From positions 9,677,001 through 9,741,000 of the forward strand of contig OX387205.1 in NCBI GenBank assembly GCA_947561715.1: a DNA stretch of 64,000 nt, read 5' to 3'. The notes under the pieces were generated by a model. That model was not told the origin of the DNA and searched no databases. It was given only the letters and a program-made list of their open reading frames with translations. The position numbers and the translations under genes are program-made. The stretch is from Ascidia mentula (Eukaryota > Chordata > Ascidiacea > Phlebobranchia > Ascidiidae). Of this stretch, positions 24,801-35,765 are shown one piece after another (position 1 is the stretch's first letter; the number at the start of each line of letters is the position of its first letter).

Positions 24801-27085
24801 AACGCAAAAGTTGATCGACAACAATTTTAAGAACTTCAGGCAATGTAAGTGAAAACAATATTTTGTCGGTTTTACTTAAAACCATTCTTATTTAGGTGGG
24901 GAATCAAATAAACAACTTATAAAATAAACAAAAAATAATATTCACATCAGCTTAAGTTACTGCATAAAATAAAGTAGGATGCAAAACTGCATTTGTTTTT
25001 CAATCAGGTCCGACATGCAATTTTTGTTCTCCTGTTTCTGTCAAAGGCATTGCTCGTACTGACTACTGCTGGGGAAACTCAACAAGCCTCTGTCAAAGAA
25101 GTGAGTTAAGAATTTTAATATGACATGTTTTGACATGAAACTATGTTTAGATTTATCAATAGTTTACTGGCATCTTATGAAATGGTAATACTAATACAAC
25201 AAACAATGTCCAACAGTATGTTGAAAAATTATGACACCGGCTTAGCTGGCGTATGTTAGAGAAAACAGTTTGCTTGTTTATTGAACCAAACATTTGGTTT
25301 TTGTTAACATAGCTGTAATACTGTAGTAAACAAGTATATACCATGTAAAAAAAATTTCATCAATTGCAAATAGTTTTGAACATTTGTTGTAGTGTTACCT
25401 AATAGGTATATATACATTTTCCTTTAGTTACCAGAAGTGTGTGTCCAAACTGCAGAGGTCCATGCAACCGCAAAGGGGTTTGTTGCAGTGATTCATGTGC
25501 TGGAGGGAGTCTTGACACCATGCCTGCAATCATCGCAACAAATGAAAAAGCAAAGTATTGTGTGGTATGAATAAGACATTTTAGGTTATCCAACAACAGC
25601 TAAATGTTTTGCATTTTGTTTATTTGATATTTTTGTGTGCATGTCATCTGTGTAATATGGAATATTTTTTTGTATTTGAAAAAACATCCTAGCATTGTGA
25701 GATATGGGTTTTGTCTGGAGGTTTTTGAACCTGACAGGTTGTGGTTTACACATGAAACTATCACAGACTTTGATATCTCTGGTATGTGTAAACATTCTTT
25801 CAACATCAATTCCCTTTATACTGAATATAATAATTATTTCAACGTGTTTATGTTTTGCTTCCAAGTTTCATGCCATGAGAATTGCGACCAAGGTTGTTGG
25901 GGAAAATTAAAAACACAGTGCAGAAAATGTAAATATTTTACCGATGGAACAAATGCTTTTGGACAATTCACAAGCAAGTGGATACTAGACCCACAAACTG
26001 GATATGTTATGCCTGGGCGTAATGTAACTACTTGTGTCAAGGAATGTGATTTTGGAAAAGGGTAATCTATGCATTGTTTACTTAAGTGTTTACCTATTTT
26101 TTCCAAATGGAATTCAGCATTTTACACATTATTTTAACTGTAAAATATCTACTACAATCAAAATAGAGTATGCAGTTTAATTTTTTTCAATGTTGTTGTG
26201 TAACACTGGCATCTCTAGAAACTGTGGCTACCAATTTTTGAAATTATACTGTTGTTTTTGTTTAAAATACAGCCTACTGTTCACAATAGTTTTCTTGCAA
26301 GACTCCTGCAAAAGTTTTTCAAACCCCTGTTTTCAGTGAATTTTGGGACAAGAAACTCCCTGAATGTGTCATCTCACTTAAGAAACTTAAACACAGATGT
26401 TTTTTTGCATATACTAATTGTTTGCGCAACATATTATTTTCCTTTACATTTATGTTGGTCTTTATGCCAAAGTTATTTTTATTTAATGTTCACATTTGGA
26501 TCCCACCTTTTAAATATTTTGTATCACAAAAAAGTTCTAATTTTTCCCTTAATTTGCTTCCAACACTTTATTTTTGCAAAAGTAATTATTGTCCATCATT
26601 CTGCTCTTGTAATCTTTGTAATAACCTTAAATATACAATGCTTCTATCTTTCACTTAAACAGGGTCTATCCATCTGATAACAAGGAATGTATTCCCTGCC
26701 ATAAAGAATGCAAGACAACATGTCATGGATCTTCATCTTACAACTGCACTAAGTAAGATCGGTTTCTGAAATCAAGAGTTTTTCTTTGAAGGAAATTTCA
26801 CCACTTGTAGACATATCACATGCAACTTAGTCACAGTCAAACATGCACAATTTTTAAAGAGAAATATAGCAATGTGTTTTTTGACAAACATTTTGTAACA
26901 CATCGTCACCAAATAAGTTTAATCCAACTTTATCTGCGTGTAGACACAAAACAATCAGGCCAAATAGTGGTGGTGGACTGGAGGACTGGGCGATCCCTGT
27001 GATAGTCGTCGGTGGAGTGGCTGTTATCATAGAGGTGGCGATCATCGTGTATTGCTGCTTTTGCCAAAATAAAGACACTGTGTAA
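21893..27085 (+). CDS. Chimeric ErbB/EGFR-ectodomain protein with captured transmembrane exon; no kinase
   Basis: Exons 21893-21953, 22971-22997, 23523-23686, 24120-24219, 24275-24358, 24710-24844, 25008-25100, 25428 to about 25559, about 25866-26061, 26663-26752 and 26944-27085 give about 405 residues. After a signal peptide (MEVAILTLWVLAICQVC), the protein follows ErbB receptors through the first L domain (TNCTLVDGNLEL, VTGYILISRVFVDYI, LRLIRG, ELHMQNLTEIL, NNIIWEG). It continues through the cysteine-rich domain II (CDQGCWG, a dimerisation-arm-like stretch, VTTCVKECDFGKG, CIPCHKEC). The ErbB part stops there: the second L domain, domain IV and the kinase are absent. The last exon encodes GGGLEDWAIPVIVVGG, a hydrophobic segment with one Glu, CCFC, and ends NKDTV. 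Its phase fits exactly (AA joined to A). The 25559/25866 junction is uncertain; 25564/25880 also works. A 55-base intron is assumed at 24220-24274. Confidence 0.72.
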
Positions 27086-27490
27086 ATTATTTTTTTCGTT
27101 TGTCATGTTTGTTTTACTGTTTGATTCACGCAATGCACTCACAGTGTTTTTGTATGTTTCTTTTTTTGTTAAGAAGTGCTGGTTCAAAACCAACAAAACA
27201 GGTACAATTTAAAAAGATATGGTTTGGAATTTCGCATGCATACTTGGTAACTTGTTAAAACTTTCACTTATATTGTTGCGTTATACATTGTCTAAAATAG
27301 TGTTTTTTTGTGATTTTGCTTGTCTGTTTCAAAAGTCAAAAAGTTTAGGCTTTTTGGTTTTGCTTTACTCATCAAACAAGTTCTAGTGTTTTTGTGTGTA
27401 TTCGCCTTAAATTGTATAAGCAATGAATATTTCACATTTAATTTTTGACGATCAGTTCCATTAAACATTCAACTACGAATCACAGCACGA
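26820..27490 (+). repeat. Partial duplicate of the 3' end of the gene at 14943-19764
   Basis: This segment matches about 19139-20215. It includes the intron just before the transmembrane exon (shared 'ccaactttatctgcgtgtag' at the acceptor), the transmembrane exon itself, and about 350 bases of 3' flank (shared 'aggtacaatttaaaaag' and 'ataagcaatgaatat'). The copy lacks the last intron and last exon of the source, about 330 bases. Within the copied exon there is a deletion of about 45 bases and a 1-base insertion. The copied exon is read here as the last exon of the ErbB-like gene. Confidence 0.8.
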
Positions 27491-28603
27491 CCTGACACGC
27501 GATGGCAGTAATGTGCAATTTTGGACAGTCAAATAGCCTTGGCGTTGGAACAGTAGAATACGTACCTATTCAATGAAAAAGGCATTTAAAAATTATTGAT
27601 TCGAGTGATCTTGATCCACTTTACAGAATATTAGCAAGATATTAACGCATGTTTGTTCGGTCGACCGCAAGACAGACGCCGTCAAGCGTTTTAGCTACAA
27701 GTTTGTACAGGTGTACATGCTGTTACCACATTGCCCGAAGCGGTTTGTTATAGCTGAAATAAATGCTTTCCACAACAACTTATTGTGAAATACAAATCTC
27801 ATTTTCGCTTGATTTATGCGCAATTGACCAATCCCTTTCGTGTCTCGTATACTTGCACTTTCTAAATGCCTCGGGACATAAAACTTTTGCCGTCGGCGCA
27901 ACTGTCTAGCAATGGACAAAAAACGCAACAGCTCACGAGGCGTTTATCAAACCGACAATAAAGATTTTATTGGGTTCTGAATGTACCTGTACTTTGGCAA
28001 AACAGTGTAATGTCAGTAGTTAATTATAATACTAGCCACCGATAGTGTATCGAAAAACTGGCAACCACAGGCTTCCAAAAGGGGGTACGAATGTGGCATT
28101 AACTGCTGGTGGTCGATGCAGCCGTCAACAAGCTACTAGTTCTTCCTGTTACGTCACAATGCATGCACTCATAGTGGTAAGCATGGTTAACGATTGTATG
28201 GGAGAAACGTGTGTTGTTGATTAGGTGACATTTACAGTGGTTACAGCACAGAAACCGCAACAATTGAGCTAAAACCATATCTAGCTGGTGTTAAAATGAA
28301 ATTGAATCAAAATGTTGTTCAGAAAGTCCGACAATTTTAAGCAGCACAGCTAGGCGGAAGTTGTACAGCAGCAACATGCATTTTTGAAACAGTTTTGTGT
28401 ATTGCTATGGGCAGTGTTGTTTGTCTTGGTAAATGATAAAGTTTAATAATTATATACGAGCTTTTGTGTTTCGGGTGATGTCGGGATGGCGTTTGCTTAA
28501 CAAGCACCCCTTCAAACTAATATTTGTCAAGTCTTTCCTATAACCACAATATATGTTCGTTAAACAACGTTTAATGTCTTTGACCCATGAAGGTTAAGCG
28601 ACA
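27491..28603. other. Intergenic region
   Basis: No exon was recognised on either strand. It should contain the promoter of the gene starting at 28604. Confidence 0.5.
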
Positions 28604-31004
28604 ATGAGTTTGAAACGATTGCTTACGATACTGGTGGTCGTTTCCACACGCTGCTGTTGCCTTGCTGATCCAAATAATACTGAAGATGAACTGAAATGCG
28701 AAACCGGCAATTCCTGTCAAAAAGCCGCTGACACCGGGTCTTGGAGATCGTTTAAATTCGATGGTGCAGCCAAATGGGTGGAGACTGCAGTTCTGTTGAA
28801 GAAATACGCTAAATGGCACAATAAAACACTTTACGACGCCACTGTTCCTTGCGAAGAAAAGCGCGCGGTCGTTTTTAAGCCAAATGCAGGACTAGGCGAT
28901 TCCATAGGAGCCATTTCCGCCGCTTTTATTGAGGCAGTAAAAACCGGTCGGTAAGTAGTATATATACACTTTTTTTATTCTGAACAAAACATCGAAAAAA
29001 GGATTCAAGAACTGATTAATAAGTAGACTTGTACCTTGCTTCGGTTTTTGAAATAGTTTGGTTGTGTTTGACAGTTTAACAACTGTTTATGGGATTATAT
29101 TATGCAACCAAAGGGCCTGTTCTCAGATAACGTATGTACGCTTGCTATTTATAAAGGAGGCTTTGCCTAAAAACACAAAAGCAGAAGTTTACAAACCGAG
29201 GTCTATAACAAACACGCTCCCGCTCAAAGATCATTGAACTAATGAGCCTGAACTTTCACGTGGCATTTCGCGGCCAGTGTAAACGTTGACTGACGGAGCG
29301 TAATGGCCCGTTCTCCACACAAGCATAGGGTCTATTTCATCGCCAAGGATTAGCGTTGGCAGTATGAGTAGAAGGGCGGAGTACATCTAATGTTGTGTTT
29401 ATCTTAGGGTTGAGCGAAGAGGTCTTGAGACCTTGACTTGAATACTTCAACTCAATTTTTGTGGAAACAACAATGGTCTCAGTTGCGCCAAATTACTACT
29501 AGAAATGTAAAATATTTCCGGAATTATAAGTATTCCCCTTTTCCTTAATGCCCACTACATCTGATACTTTATAATTAGTTAACTCTGTCCCAATAAGTTT
29601 CAACTTCCTTTGCAGGCTTTTTTTCATTCTATGGCAGCCATATCCTTGGTCGATAGGCCTCAAACCTTTGCCATTCGTGTACGAATACAATAAGGCCAAA
29701 AACCTGAAAGATCCTGAGACGGGGAAGTCTTTACTATGTGTCGAGCGATCAGAAGTGCCGGATTCAAGAATTGAAGGGCACTTGACTCAGCAACACCCGT
29801 TGCTTGCTGAAGATAACGTGAACGATGTGGTGGGTGTATTAATCGTAAACGTTATCAATTTGTTAGTTTGTTGTGTAACAAGTTGAGTAACTATTAATAT
29901 TATTTAGTTTGGTTAGTATAATAAGATCGTAATTACATTAACATTTTCTACCTAAAATTTTCCAACGCCTTTTCTTTGCAAAAGACTGCGTTTGACACGA
30001 GGATATTTATATTGCAAAGATCGTAATGAGCTCCTTTAGCAAGGCTCTGATCAGATAAATGAAAAATCTGGATGTATAATTAGCATGTATTTAAATATAC
30101 GTTTATCTGCATGATCGAAGCTAATTAGGAGTCCTTGGTACAACCAAAATACCTTGTTTACATTACTTGCGATTTGGGAATCGTGAGATTGTCAAGTGTA
30201 GCCTTTGGTGCGTTAGGATACCTGGCGCCGAAACTTGATTGCTCACTTTCTAAAGTACACAAGCACAAATCACTACTTCAACATTATCAAAAGACGGATA
30301 AAGTATGGGGCACTCTGGTTGTTCTGAGGTTGATTCCTTTTTTCAATACTGTAGCGGTTGTGACATGCTGTAATTTTTCGCAGATGTTTCCCTACGACGA
30401 TTTGATTCAAACTTTGATTCAACCTTCAGATAAGGTACAGCAAATAATCGACAGCACCCTCTCGCGTGATGCTCTCGCAGATTCTAATATCCGCTTGGTG
30501 TCTCTCGTGATGCGCACAGGGCGCGGGGAATACAACCAATTTTTATCGGAAGGGGACGAAAAAAACTTTGTTAAGTGCCTCCGGGCTTATGTAAAATCAG
30601 AAAATACGAAACAAAAACTTCGATTTCGCGTGTTTGTGACGTCAGACGTTGATGACGTCAAGCAGAGTGTGGTAAGGGAGATACAAAAAGACAAGAATAT
30701 AGAGGTGGTAACTTTGAAAGACTCCAACGTACACGTAATGCATCTGACCAAGGAGGAATTAAAGACGCAGGAAATACGAAACAAACTGAGGAAAACCTAC
30801 GCCGAATTTTTTCTCATTGCTCGATGCCAAGTACATTTTCTAACGCACGGCAGTCTGTTTGGACGCACAGCCGCCGAACACGGCACCGCCCAGGAAAACA
30901 ACATCCATTTTATCAGTGATAGCCACTGTGATGGTCATCGTGAAAAGTACTCTTATTTACAATGCCATAAACCCAAGTACCCGAAAGTTTGCAATTTGGT
31001 ATAA
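28604..31004 (+). CDS. Fucosyltransferase-like protein resembling the GT37 (xyloglucan fucosyltransferase) family
   Basis: Exons 28604-28950, 29616-29829, 30129-30302 and 30384-31004 give about 451 residues. The N-terminus is hydrophobic (LLTILVVVSTRCCCLA), fitting a secretory or Golgi protein. The block AGLGDSIGAISAAFIEAVKTGR resembles the GLGNR...L...F.YAL.T.R nucleotide-sugar-binding start of GT37 enzymes. MFPYDDLIQTLIQPSDKV resembles their LFP....FHHLGRYL.HP.N.VW. LVSLVMRTG and HFLTHGSLFGRTAAEHG take the places of their IGIQVR and STFG motifs. The 81-base stretch 30303-30383 is also open in frame. It is read as an intron because it starts with GTATGG, ends with TTTTTCGCAG and interrupts the GT37-like alignment. 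An AATAAA lies at 31311-31316. GDP-fucose as donor is inferred from the family; the acceptor is unknown. Confidence 0.6.
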
Positions 31005-31285
31005 GTTTAGGCGAGAGATTGGCCTGGCTATTTGTATGTCCACTGTGTTTACGTCACCTATTGCAGACCGACATAAAACTACAGGCAGAATAGATATTTA
31101 TTTGTGAAAATACTGAAAAAATTCCTAACACTATGCATGCGAATGAGCTGTTGTAAGTGGTGATATGATGTTACTGTTTTTTTGCAAATCGTCTGGTAAA
31201 ACATGGAGAGAATTTTGCTATGACTTTCTTGGAAACTGAATTCACATCGCATTGTACGCTTCGAACGAACATAGTTATATTTTAT

Positions 31286-31316
31286 TAAACCATGTATAAG
31301 ACATGCAGTAAATAAA
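31286..31316. promoter_or_regulatory. Convergent polyadenylation signals
   Basis: AATAAA at 31311-31316 serves the plus-strand gene ending at 31004. TTTATT at about 31281-31286 is an AATAAA on the minus strand, about 360 bases past the adenylate kinase stop. If both are used, the two transcripts overlap tail to tail. Confidence 0.4.
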
Positions 31317-31645
31317 ATCTTGCAACAAACAAACGATGATTAAAATACTGCAATGATACGGGAAGCAGTATTGGATGACATGCAGTGTCATAAAAATACA
31401 GTATTATGTTACCTTCAAGAGGAACACAGTTAAGTACAGACGGTTTTCACAGCATAAATTCTAGGCACCAATTGCATACAGACATAAAACTAAAAACAAT
31501 TACAGCGACATTTTTTTTTGAAGAAACGCAGATTTTGAAACAAAACATTAAACATTTTGTAGAATCCGGTGAATTTTTCTGTTCATCTATCAATGGTTAT
31601 TCTTGCATGCTATGGCTTAAAAACTTTGGGTGGTAAGAGTTTTAT

Positions 31646-33800
31646 CTACAATACGTATTTGTCGAATATAGCCTGGACCTCTCCGAACACAGTGTCAACG
31701 TCCTGTTCGGAGTTCACCTTTAAATAAAGTAACTTTTTGAAGAAGTCTCGCCGGATCGATGTTAACGTTGATTGTAATAAAAATCTCGTAACCACAAGCA
31801 AGAAGAACAGTTCTTTTAACATACGATGCCATACAGCAAGAATACCACTATTAAGTAACTTGTTTGAGCAAGGTTTTCGACACTGTAGAACAGACTACAT
31901 CAACGATCTATTTGTACACACAGCAAATGAATAAACTAGCTTGTGTGCCGACATTTTAAACAAGCCGAGTTAAGTTCGGGTTTAAACAACATTGTTACCC
32001 GCTCTATTTTCCCCTGCTGTTTGTAGTGGTCGATAACGGGTTCTGTGGCTTCGACAAAGGTTTTTAGGCGCAATTTGATCGTCTCTTCGTTGTCGTCAGC
32101 ACGGCCGCTGGTTTCTGCTCGCTTGAGCAACCTCTTCACCATGGTGTCTTGTGAGGCGTCAACCCACAACACGAATGTACACGGAGCAATCTATAACGAC
32201 ACTCATAAAGTTTGCTTAAGTGTCAAGCTGATACAGCGTTCAACATTGTGGAACTGTTGGTGAGCATGTTTAGCAAGGGTGGGCCAAAGCATACGCTATG
32301 AAGTTCCTTTGGATAAGAAATATTCACTAAATATATTCTTAAAAGCGCAACAGGTATCCTTACGTTAACCTTTTCGCAAAAGTGCACCTACCATACTTTC
32401 AAACTCTTTGCCTTGTTGCACTTCACGCGGATATCCGTCTATAAGAAATCCCTTGCTGTCTTTGTGCTTTTCCATATTGCTTTGGATAAGCTTTAACACT
32501 GTCGTCTGTATTTTCACAAAAAATACGCATTTGAAACACATTAAAAATGCCACTGTCCACATACAGAACTACAGTAAGTCATTTATAACTTAAATGCCCT
32601 TGTTAAATTTACAGTAATAACATATACACACATGTACGAGCAGAAAATTAAAGTTTGAACATGCCATAAAACCATCGGAATATACTCTCTGTACACGTAC
32701 TTGCCATTGCACAGAGTTCAATTTGGTGTGACCTCATGATTTATTTATGACGAAAGGCAAACACACAGTCTCGTAACGTAACTGTACACTGATTTCACAG
32801 TGCGTTGTACAAAATTCCAATTACTAACCAATGGAACCAATTCTCCTCTATCCATGATCGCCTTGAGCTCGGCCCCTTTTTCGCTACCAGATGCTACCTC
32901 AGCTCTGAGAAGATCACCCGATGAAAAATGGGTGAAGCCGTATCTTGCTACGATACGTTCGCACTGTGTACCCTTCCCAGACCCGGGACCGCCTGAAAAC
33001 ATTTTCCCGTTCATTAAACGTATTAACATTCCCCCAACATTAAATACGGGTTGCAATTAATAGTAGAATTGAAACAAAACAGGACAAACAAACATGGTTA
33101 GTCGCGGGTAGAAAAAACTGTATACACCGATTGTTCATAGAATGTTGTTTCGTCGACTACATGCAGCGTTAGCTGTTAAACAATAATGAAACGAAAAAGT
33201 TGAATTTATTCACAGAACACGTAGCTTGACACTACGCCGTTGTAAGGTGATTAACAATATGAGGTAGACTACAGTTCGTATATAAAGATTTTGAAAAGAT
33301 TTCAATAAATTGTGCGAAAATATAGAAAGCTTTTAGGCGTGTATAATAACTTGTTTTATAGTTGGTCATATATATTTTTTGCTACGGATGACAAGATACA
33401 TGTGCAAAATGAACTCGCTAGGTCAAACTAGACACCTTTTAAACAAGGTAATTTAATCACGAAATGCCGGTTCTATATTAGCCCATCGACCTCACATCTG
33501 TCATCCCAAGGGTAAAGGGCAAGATAACACGCGCTCGTGGCAGAGCAAGGTCGTTGCTACTGAAACATACTTTATTGCCTACCGCCTCTGTGTGTTTATC
33601 GTTTGTCAACATTTAACTCGTAAAAGTCACAAAGTGACAAATTTTAGTGAAGTTGGCCTCTGCACAATAGGTTTTGTACATTGCCTAAAGTTTTGTATGA
33701 GTTTAATACTTAAGGGTTTAAAACCTAAACCTAACATCAGTCGGATATATTTAGTTAATCCGCACTTACCGACAACAAATACAATCTTTTTGGACTCCAT
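31646..33800 (-). CDS. AK1: Adenylate kinase, cytosolic AK1 type
   Basis: Catalyses ATP + AMP = 2 ADP. Exons on the minus strand: 33800-33770, 32992-32829, 32505-32392, 32190-31999 and 31717-31646, all in phase, 190 residues (vertebrate AK1 is 194). Residues 1-10 are [10 protein letters not shown]. The P-loop [11 protein letters not shown] follows across the first junction. Next are [14 protein letters not shown] (AMP-binding), [36 protein letters not shown] (LID arginines) and [15 protein letters not shown], and the end is IFDKYVL. There is no long LID insert, so it is a short-type kinase. No N-terminal targeting sequence is seen. The small AK5-N-terminus-like gene lies 1.1 kb upstream on the same strand. 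All catalytic motifs look intact. Confidence 0.95.
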
Positions 33801-34907
33801 GATTTCTGCACATAGCAAAACGGGATTAAAGATAACAAATACCAACGCGTAAAGGTAAATAACATACCTTTACTAGCTTTGGACATAGGTTGAACTGGTC
33901 CTGACTCACGGCGTCTTGCCTGCAGTAACACAACAGTCTAAATTGTTACCCGAAATGAACACACTGGAGCAACCCTAGCAAGTAGTAAATCCGTGACCCC
34001 AGCTAACTTCCCCAGTGCAATGTGCAGACCACTATGACGAGGCTACGCCTGAAGAGCAACGCCGAGAAAAAGGAAACAAAACAGAGCGCAGCACTTTTTC
34101 ACAACGCGAACAATGACATAGAACGCTTCTTCCCCTTAGTTTATTCAAAACCGTACTATACAATATTTTACAGCCAGTCCTGACTTGTTTTAGCGGCGTT
34201 GTTGTAAACTATTCAACCTTTTACAGAAACAGAAGCATTGTCCTGCTAGCAAACGCTACAACAGTGTCAAAAACAGCAGTCACCGACATTGTGCTGTTAA
34301 TGACAGCTGTTGGAAATGGGTGGTGATAATATAAACGGGCGGAAAATGTGACGTAAACTATGCTGCTGTGATGTTATCCTGTCTGTGAACATTGGTATCA
34401 TATTGCAACCTTTGGAGCACCTTTGCTGTGTAAAAATCATTTTCTGAGCGAAACGTTTTTGGAAGAAATCATCCCTTACTGTCTATTCTATTGTAACTAT
34501 TGTCATGTTAAATAAAACATATGAAGTCACATGGACATCAATGCAGAACAACTAAAATTATGTTTATAAACTTTAAATTGTTTTCACAATTTTATTTTAT
34601 CCTCAAACATTATATGAAGTCCATTAATATGTGCAACCCCAGCAGCAAACATGGACAAACAAAGCAAGTGTTATTAGGTTTACACACTAAATAGTATTAT
34701 AACTTGAAGCTTAATTACTTGTTTGTATAAAAATAAATAGTTTATGGACTAACATTTGAAGAAGCATCATTATTTTCTCTGTGAATGGAAGGTAACCTTA
34801 TTGGAGAATTGCTTCTTCGAGGTGGGTCATGGTATGTTTGTTGCCTCTGAGCTGGTAGTTCTAGATTTTAAAAATTTAACTACATTTCTATTCTTTGATG
34901 AAGTAAT
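33801..34907. other. Spacer between adenylate kinase and the AK5-N-like gene
   Basis: Upstream region of the adenylate kinase gene on the minus strand. No exon was recognised. A plus-strand open frame of about 50 codons from 34034 has no features of a real gene. The spacing is much longer than that of typical tunicate operons. Confidence 0.5.
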
Positions 34908-35288
34908 TCACAATGTACCCGTTTGAAAGACCTTTTTTGTTGCTTGCGGTTTGTGTTGAATTGGTGGCAGTCGGGTAGGTTTGGAAATAAACGTGTCCCA
35001 ACTAACACATTTTGAATTTCTGTGTTCCTGTGTGGTCTTTATGCACTTTTCAATAAATTCCAAAGGATCTTCTGGCCTAGAGTGCAATAGACCCACCAAA
35101 ATTCCCTATAAAATCATGTAAAAATGTGCCAACATCAATGTATACAAAGCAATCAATAGTCATATAAAATAATGAAATTCACTATAAATTTATAGATTGG
35201 TCAAATTAAACTCTGAAAACACCTCAATGAGTTGTGGAATCTTGTGTTTTTCTAGGTAATCTTGTCCTTGCCTGGGGGTCAGTGACAT
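34908..35288 (-). CDS. Small protein matching only the N-terminal (RIIa/DPY30-like) part of adenylate kinase 5
   Basis: Two exons on the minus strand, 35288-35223 and 35105-34908, phase 0, 87 residues. The sequence runs QDYLEKHKIPQLIEGILVGL, HSRPEDPLEFIEKCI, VSWDTFISK and LPPI. This matches the N-terminal region of vertebrate AK5 (IPQLFESLL.GL...PEDP.EYLE.C and WDTFVSQ...LPP), the part before the kinase domains, which resembles dimerisation/docking helices. The frame then ends after KVFQTGTL with no kinase domain. The start is the first ATG after the last upstream stop and before the conserved part. Either it is a stand-alone docking protein, or its exons are alternatively spliced into the adenylate kinase gene downstream on the same strand; nothing seen decides this. 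Confidence 0.65.
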
Positions 35289-35765
35289 TTTTCAGAGCAA
35301 GATTGTCCTTATTTTTATAATACTTTTCATCAAATAAACACAGTAATATGAAAATTTCAGTGATCTTGGCTTGATTGAGTTAGTAAAGAGTTACCAAAAG
35401 GAACGAGCAGTTTAATTTAAGCACATTTTTCATACAATTTATATTATATTTACTATTTATCGCGTCACTAGTTTCTGTAGAAATAAAATCCGATGAGGGA
35501 ATTTTTAATGTTTATTTTTTTAAATTTTATGTTTCAGCATTAAATTTACGATATCGTATAAATAAACCATTAGGACGTTTTAGTTATATATACACATTGT
35601 ACGTGACTGGTCTTTATTACAACAAGAAAATGTAACTTTTGCGTAATATATATTTACATATGTTGTAGTCAAAGAATTAACCTGCGTTTATTGGCATCAC
35701 AACAACAATACTGAGAGGAAAACCAAGCATTTTATTGTAGTAAATATATGACTGCACCACATGAG
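35289..35765. other. Intergenic region
   Basis: AT-rich, with no exon seen. TTTATT near 35731 is a possible minus-strand polyadenylation signal for the gene ending at 35766. Confidence 0.5.

Noticed and set aside
25700..25792. A possible extra ErbB-like exon (YGFCLEVFEPDRLWF)
   Set aside because: It has an acceptor-like and a donor-like end, but no phase allows joining to the neighbouring exons without a stop.
26252..26677. A 141-codon plus-strand frame
   Set aside because: It lies in an intron of the ErbB-like gene, is very hydrophobic from T-rich DNA, and uses a different frame from the real exon starting at 26663.
30135..31004. A single 289-codon open frame as the last exon of the fucosyltransferase-like gene
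   Set aside because: The in-frame stretch 30303-30383 has a good donor and a strong acceptor, and it breaks the GT37-like pattern. It is read as an 81-base intron that happens to be open.
34034..34190. Plus-strand frame of about 50 codons starting MTRLRLKSNAEKKE
   Set aside because: No signal, domain or splice context; it lies in the upstream region of the adenylate kinase gene.
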